From Planctomycetaceae bacterium (GTDB lineage: Bacteria > Planctomycetota > Phycisphaerae > Phycisphaerales > SM1A02), in contig CANHFL010000117.1 of the NCBI GenBank assembly GCA_947459855.1, forward strand, positions 1 to 5,116: a stretch of 5,116 nt of DNA, in the 5' to 3' direction. Position 1 is the first letter of the stretch. Every line of letters begins with the position of its first letter. Of this stretch, positions 1 to 5,116 are shown one piece after another. The position numbers and the translations under genes were made by a program. Under the pieces are notes generated by a model that saw nothing but the letters and a program-made list of their open reading frames with translations, was not told the DNA's origin and did no database searches.

Positions 1-720
1 AGAGTCCTCCGCACCGCGCGCCACCGGCACGCTGGACATCCGCGACCAGCAGCACGTGCGGCTCGACCTTCGCTTCGAGGACGGCCGCACCATGACGCGT
101 GCCGTCGACGGCGCCGTCACGTGGATGGACAGCCCGGACGGCAGCATCCTGCGCGTGCCGAACGACGCTCCGTGGCCGCGCTTCATCGAGACGCCGGAGG
201 GCGACCTGCTGGCGGACCGGCTGGACGTGCTGCTGGCCGACGTCGTGGCCAACTACCGGATCGAGCGCTGCGACGCGGGCGACGCGATGCGCGTCTGCGC
301 CACGAAGCTGGACCACGGATTCCGCGGTCCCGAGCGGATCGAGCTTGCGCTCGACCCCGCCACCAAGCACGTGCGCCGCGCGGAGTTCACGTTCGCGTCC
401 GCCGCCCCGCGTGCAGTCGGCGCGCCGCACGGCGCCGGAGGTCCCGAAGGCCGCGGGGGGCAGGGCGGTCCGGCCGGCCCGCGTCCCGGCCCGCGCACGA
501 TGGTCATCGAGCGTGCCGAGCTTCCCGCGGGCGGCCTGGGTGCCGACCGCTTCACGCCGCCGAGCGAGCCCATCCGCCGGGCGCCCGGGCCACGCGACGG
601 CCAGCCCTTCGGCCGCGAGCACGGCCCCGACGGCCCGCCGCCCCTCGATCGCGAGCCCGGCCGCGGCGGTCGTCCACCCATCGATCGCGACCGCGGCCCC
701 GGTGGCCCGCCGCCGCGCGA

Positions 721-724
<4 letters not shown>
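1..724 (+). CDS. LolA-like exported protein with Gly/Pro-rich tail (5' partial)
   Basis: The reading frame is open from base 2 to a TGA at 722-724, giving 240 visible residues; the true start lies left of the window, so the GTG at 56 should not be taken as the start. The first half (residues about 9-132) alternates short beta-type strands and charged turns, with a phrase resembling LolA-type lipoprotein carriers: GTLDIRD followed by a strand with VRLDLRF, then a TMTRAVDGAVTWMDSP strand pair. A later strand ending in RRAEFTF, then TMVIERAEL and a closing DRFTPP, also fits the family's order. A Gly/Pro-rich stretch (about residues 134-165) interrupts two strands, and residues 194-240 form a low-complexity tail of Pro, Gly, Arg and Asp. 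Two Cys (90 and 99) could form a disulfide if exported. Known for the family: periplasmic lipid or lipoprotein binding. The family call is inference from pattern; the signal peptide is not visible. It converges on gyrB. Confidence 0.55.
602..721 (+). repeat. 3.3 tandem 12-residue (36-base) coding repeats at the C-terminus
   Basis: The end of the LolA-like protein consists of units at 602-637, 638-673 and 674-709 and a partial unit at 710-721. Their translations are QPFGREHGPDGP, PPLDREPGRGGR, PPIDRDRGPGGP and PPRD. The last two full units share the exact 9-mer CGATCGCGA at 646-654 and 682-690, exactly 36 bases apart, which points to duplication at the DNA level. The first unit is more diverged. 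The sequence is expected to be disordered and exposed; its role is unknown. Confidence 0.7.
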
Positions 725-4400
<3,676 letters not shown>

Positions 4401-4402
<2 letters not shown>

Positions 4403-4405
4403 GGA
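4401..4405 (+). promoter_or_regulatory. Ribosome-binding site for the 62-residue membrane protein
   Basis: GAGGA lies seven bases before the ATG at 4413 and overlaps the TGA stop of the amidase (4400-4402). It is the best Shine-Dalgarno match in the window and decides the start of the small gene. The overlap suggests coupled translation of the two genes. Confidence 0.75.
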
Positions 4406-4412
4406 TCACCCG

Positions 4413-4601
4413 ATGAAGATGGCCTCGGTCGAGGGGATCGTGACGCTGGTGCTGGCGATCGTCGGCATGGTTGCCGTCGCGATCGTGGCGTGGCGTGCCG
4501 TTCAGAAGCAGGAGCGCAACGACCCGGAGTTCGAGGCGAAGCTGCGTGCAGACGACGAGCGCGCGGCAGCGGGGCGGATGGCGGACTCCGAGCGCCAATA
4601 A
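4413..4601 (+). CDS. Small single-pass membrane protein of unknown function (62 aa)
   Basis: I do not recognise a family. The protein is 62 residues from ATG 4413 to TAA 4599-4601. Residues 8-27 are an unbroken hydrophobic segment (GIVTLVLAIVGMVAVAIVAW), flanked by Glu7 and Arg28, which would span the membrane once. Residues 28-62 are highly charged and hydrophilic (QKQERNDPEFEAKLRADDER and on), likely helical. By the positive-inside rule the C-terminal side, which has Arg28 and Lys32 next to the membrane, is probably cytoplasmic. A good ribosome-binding site, a 10-base gap to the amidase stop and a hairpin four bases after the stop support it as a real gene in a two-gene operon. A partner or regulator of the amidase is possible from position only. 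Such short anchors with a charged tail are common, so no function should be read from the shape. Confidence 0.75.
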   Translation: MKMASVEGIVTLVLAIVGMVAVAIVAWRAVQKQERNDPEFEAKLRADDERAAAGRMADSERQ

Positions 4602-4604
4602 GAA

Positions 4605-4633
4605 CACCCGATGGAGGTTTAGTCCATCGGGTG
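4605..4633. terminator. Perfect 11-bp hairpin after the small gene; bidirectional terminator
   Basis: CACCCGATGGA (4605-4615) pairs perfectly with TCCATCGGGTG (4623-4633) around a seven-base loop. It begins three bases after the TAA of the small gene. On the plus strand no T-run follows. On the minus strand the hairpin is followed by TTCTTATT (complement of 4597-4604), which is closer to an intrinsic terminator, so it may mainly stop transcripts from the convergent sugar kinase gene while also marking the end of the amidase operon. Confidence 0.75.
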
Positions 4634-4640
4634 CATCGGT

Positions 4641-4658
4641 CTCCCTTTGGGAAGGGAG
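4641..4658. terminator. Second hairpin in the convergent intergenic region
   Basis: CTCCCTT (4641-4647) pairs with AAGGGAG (4652-4658) around a four-base TGGG loop. It stands eight bases right of the first hairpin, so either transcript would meet two hairpins. No T-run follows on either strand. It may be an auxiliary terminator; the structure is clear, the role is inferred. Confidence 0.45.
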
Positions 4659-4761
4659 GGAGGGAAAGGCAGGGTTGGCCTCTTCGCTCACCTCCAAACT
4701 GTCTGACGGGGTGAAGGTAGCCCGGGAACGGCGCCGGGCAAGGCGCAGGCGGGGAATTCCG

Positions 4762-4795
4762 CGGGGAAGCACGGTTCGGGCGCGGGAAAGCACGG
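4762..4795. repeat. 13-base direct repeat, 21 bases apart
   Basis: CGGGGAAGCACGG at 4762-4774 and CGGGAAAGCACGG at 4783-4795 differ at one base. The 21-base period is two helical turns. They lie between two convergent 3' ends, not upstream of any visible gene, which makes an operator role unlikely. The rest of 4659-4834 holds only a short GCCCGG (4720-4725) / CCGGGC (4734-4739) dyad and no gene I can support. Confidence 0.5.
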
Positions 4796-4834
4796 AAATC
4801 GCGGTTCTGGGCGCGTGGCAGGGGGGTGCGTGCG

Positions 4835-5116
4835 TCAGCCGACGGCCCGGATCGCCCGGTGCAGGGCCCGTTGGCGGCCGATCCGGGCGTCCCAGGCAGG
4901 CCGTGCGGCCGGGTCCGGCAGGGTCCGGCCGGTCTCGCCCAGGTGGGCCACGGCGGCGTCCACGTCGGTGAACGCGCCGGCACCGACGGCTGCCAGGATC
5001 GCGGCGCCCATCGCAGCGCCCTCGCGCGCGTCGGTGCGGACGATCGGCACGCCGAACGCGTCCGCGTGCATGCGCGTCCACAGCGCGCTGGCGAACCCGC
5101 CGCCGCTGCCGACGGC
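4835..5116 (-). CDS. FGGY-family carbohydrate kinase, xylulokinase-like (C-terminal part; 5' end outside window)
   Basis: The ATP-dependent kinase family phosphorylates sugars or polyols such as xylulose, glycerol or gluconate in the cytoplasm. The frame is open from the right edge to TGA at 4835-4837 and shows the last 93 residues. At the left end of the visible protein, GSGGGFAS (residues 3-10) followed by ALWTRMHADAFGVPI matches the conserved C-terminal block of FGGY kinases, where the glycine-rich turn contacts the adenine nucleotide. REGAAMGAAILAAVGAGAF (residues 31-49) is the second conserved helix of the domain, and the ending with FTDVDAAV and a Pro-rich LPDP is more like xylulokinases than glycerol kinases. 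The substrate-binding half is outside the window, so the substrate cannot be named. It converges on the amidase operon. Confidence 0.92.
   Translation of the reverse strand, partial: AVGSGGGFASALWTRMHADAFGVPIVRTDAREGAAMGAAILAAVGAGAFTDVDAAVAHLGETGRTLPDPAARPAWDARIGRQRALHRAIRAVG

Noticed and set aside
4611..4622. A three-codon reading frame ATG-GAG-GTT-TAG inside the terminator hairpin
   Set aside because: It is too short to be meaningful, and its start is locked in the stem.

Overview
This is a 5.1 kb chromosomal window of very GC-rich DNA with ordinary housekeeping genes and no mobile element, CRISPR array or RNA gene that I can see. The source is a Gram-negative-type bacterium: the amidase carries a Tat-like lipoprotein signal, and GyrB has the long form with an insertion in the C-terminal TOPRIM half. 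High GC, lack of a clear Shine-Dalgarno sequence at gyrB, and the overall style of the proteins make me think of Planctomycetes (perhaps Phycisphaerae). That is a low-confidence guess from composition, not from a database match.

Layout from left to right. (1) 1-724 (+): the 3' part of a gene for a probable LolA-like exported protein, with a Gly/Pro-rich loop and a C-terminal tail of 12-residue repeats. (2) 721-753: a long GC-rich hairpin that contains the stop codons of both this gene and the convergent gyrB. (3) 750-3353 (-): complete gyrB, 867 residues, with all key ATPase and TOPRIM residues present. (4) 3354-3559: a 206-base divergent promoter region with several short dyads. (5) 3560-4402 (+): a zinc-dependent N-acetylmuramoyl-L-alanine amidase lipoprotein, followed 10 bases later by (6) 4413-4601 (+), a 62-residue single-pass membrane protein of unknown function. 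(7) 4602-4834: a convergent intergenic region with two hairpins and a 13-base direct repeat. (8) 4835-5116 (-): the C-terminal end of an FGGY-family sugar kinase, xylulokinase-like, running off the window.

The genes work largely independently: DNA supercoiling (gyrB), cell-wall turnover at the envelope (amidase, perhaps with the small membrane protein as its operon partner), an envelope or secreted protein, and sugar phosphorylation. I found no convincing new system. The points most worth a second look are the stop-codon-containing terminator between the convergent genes, the repeated tail of the LolA-like protein, the amidase/small-membrane-protein pair, the start-site sequence of the small gene that is repeated in its own terminator hairpin, and a Lys in GyrB where E. 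coli has Arg136.
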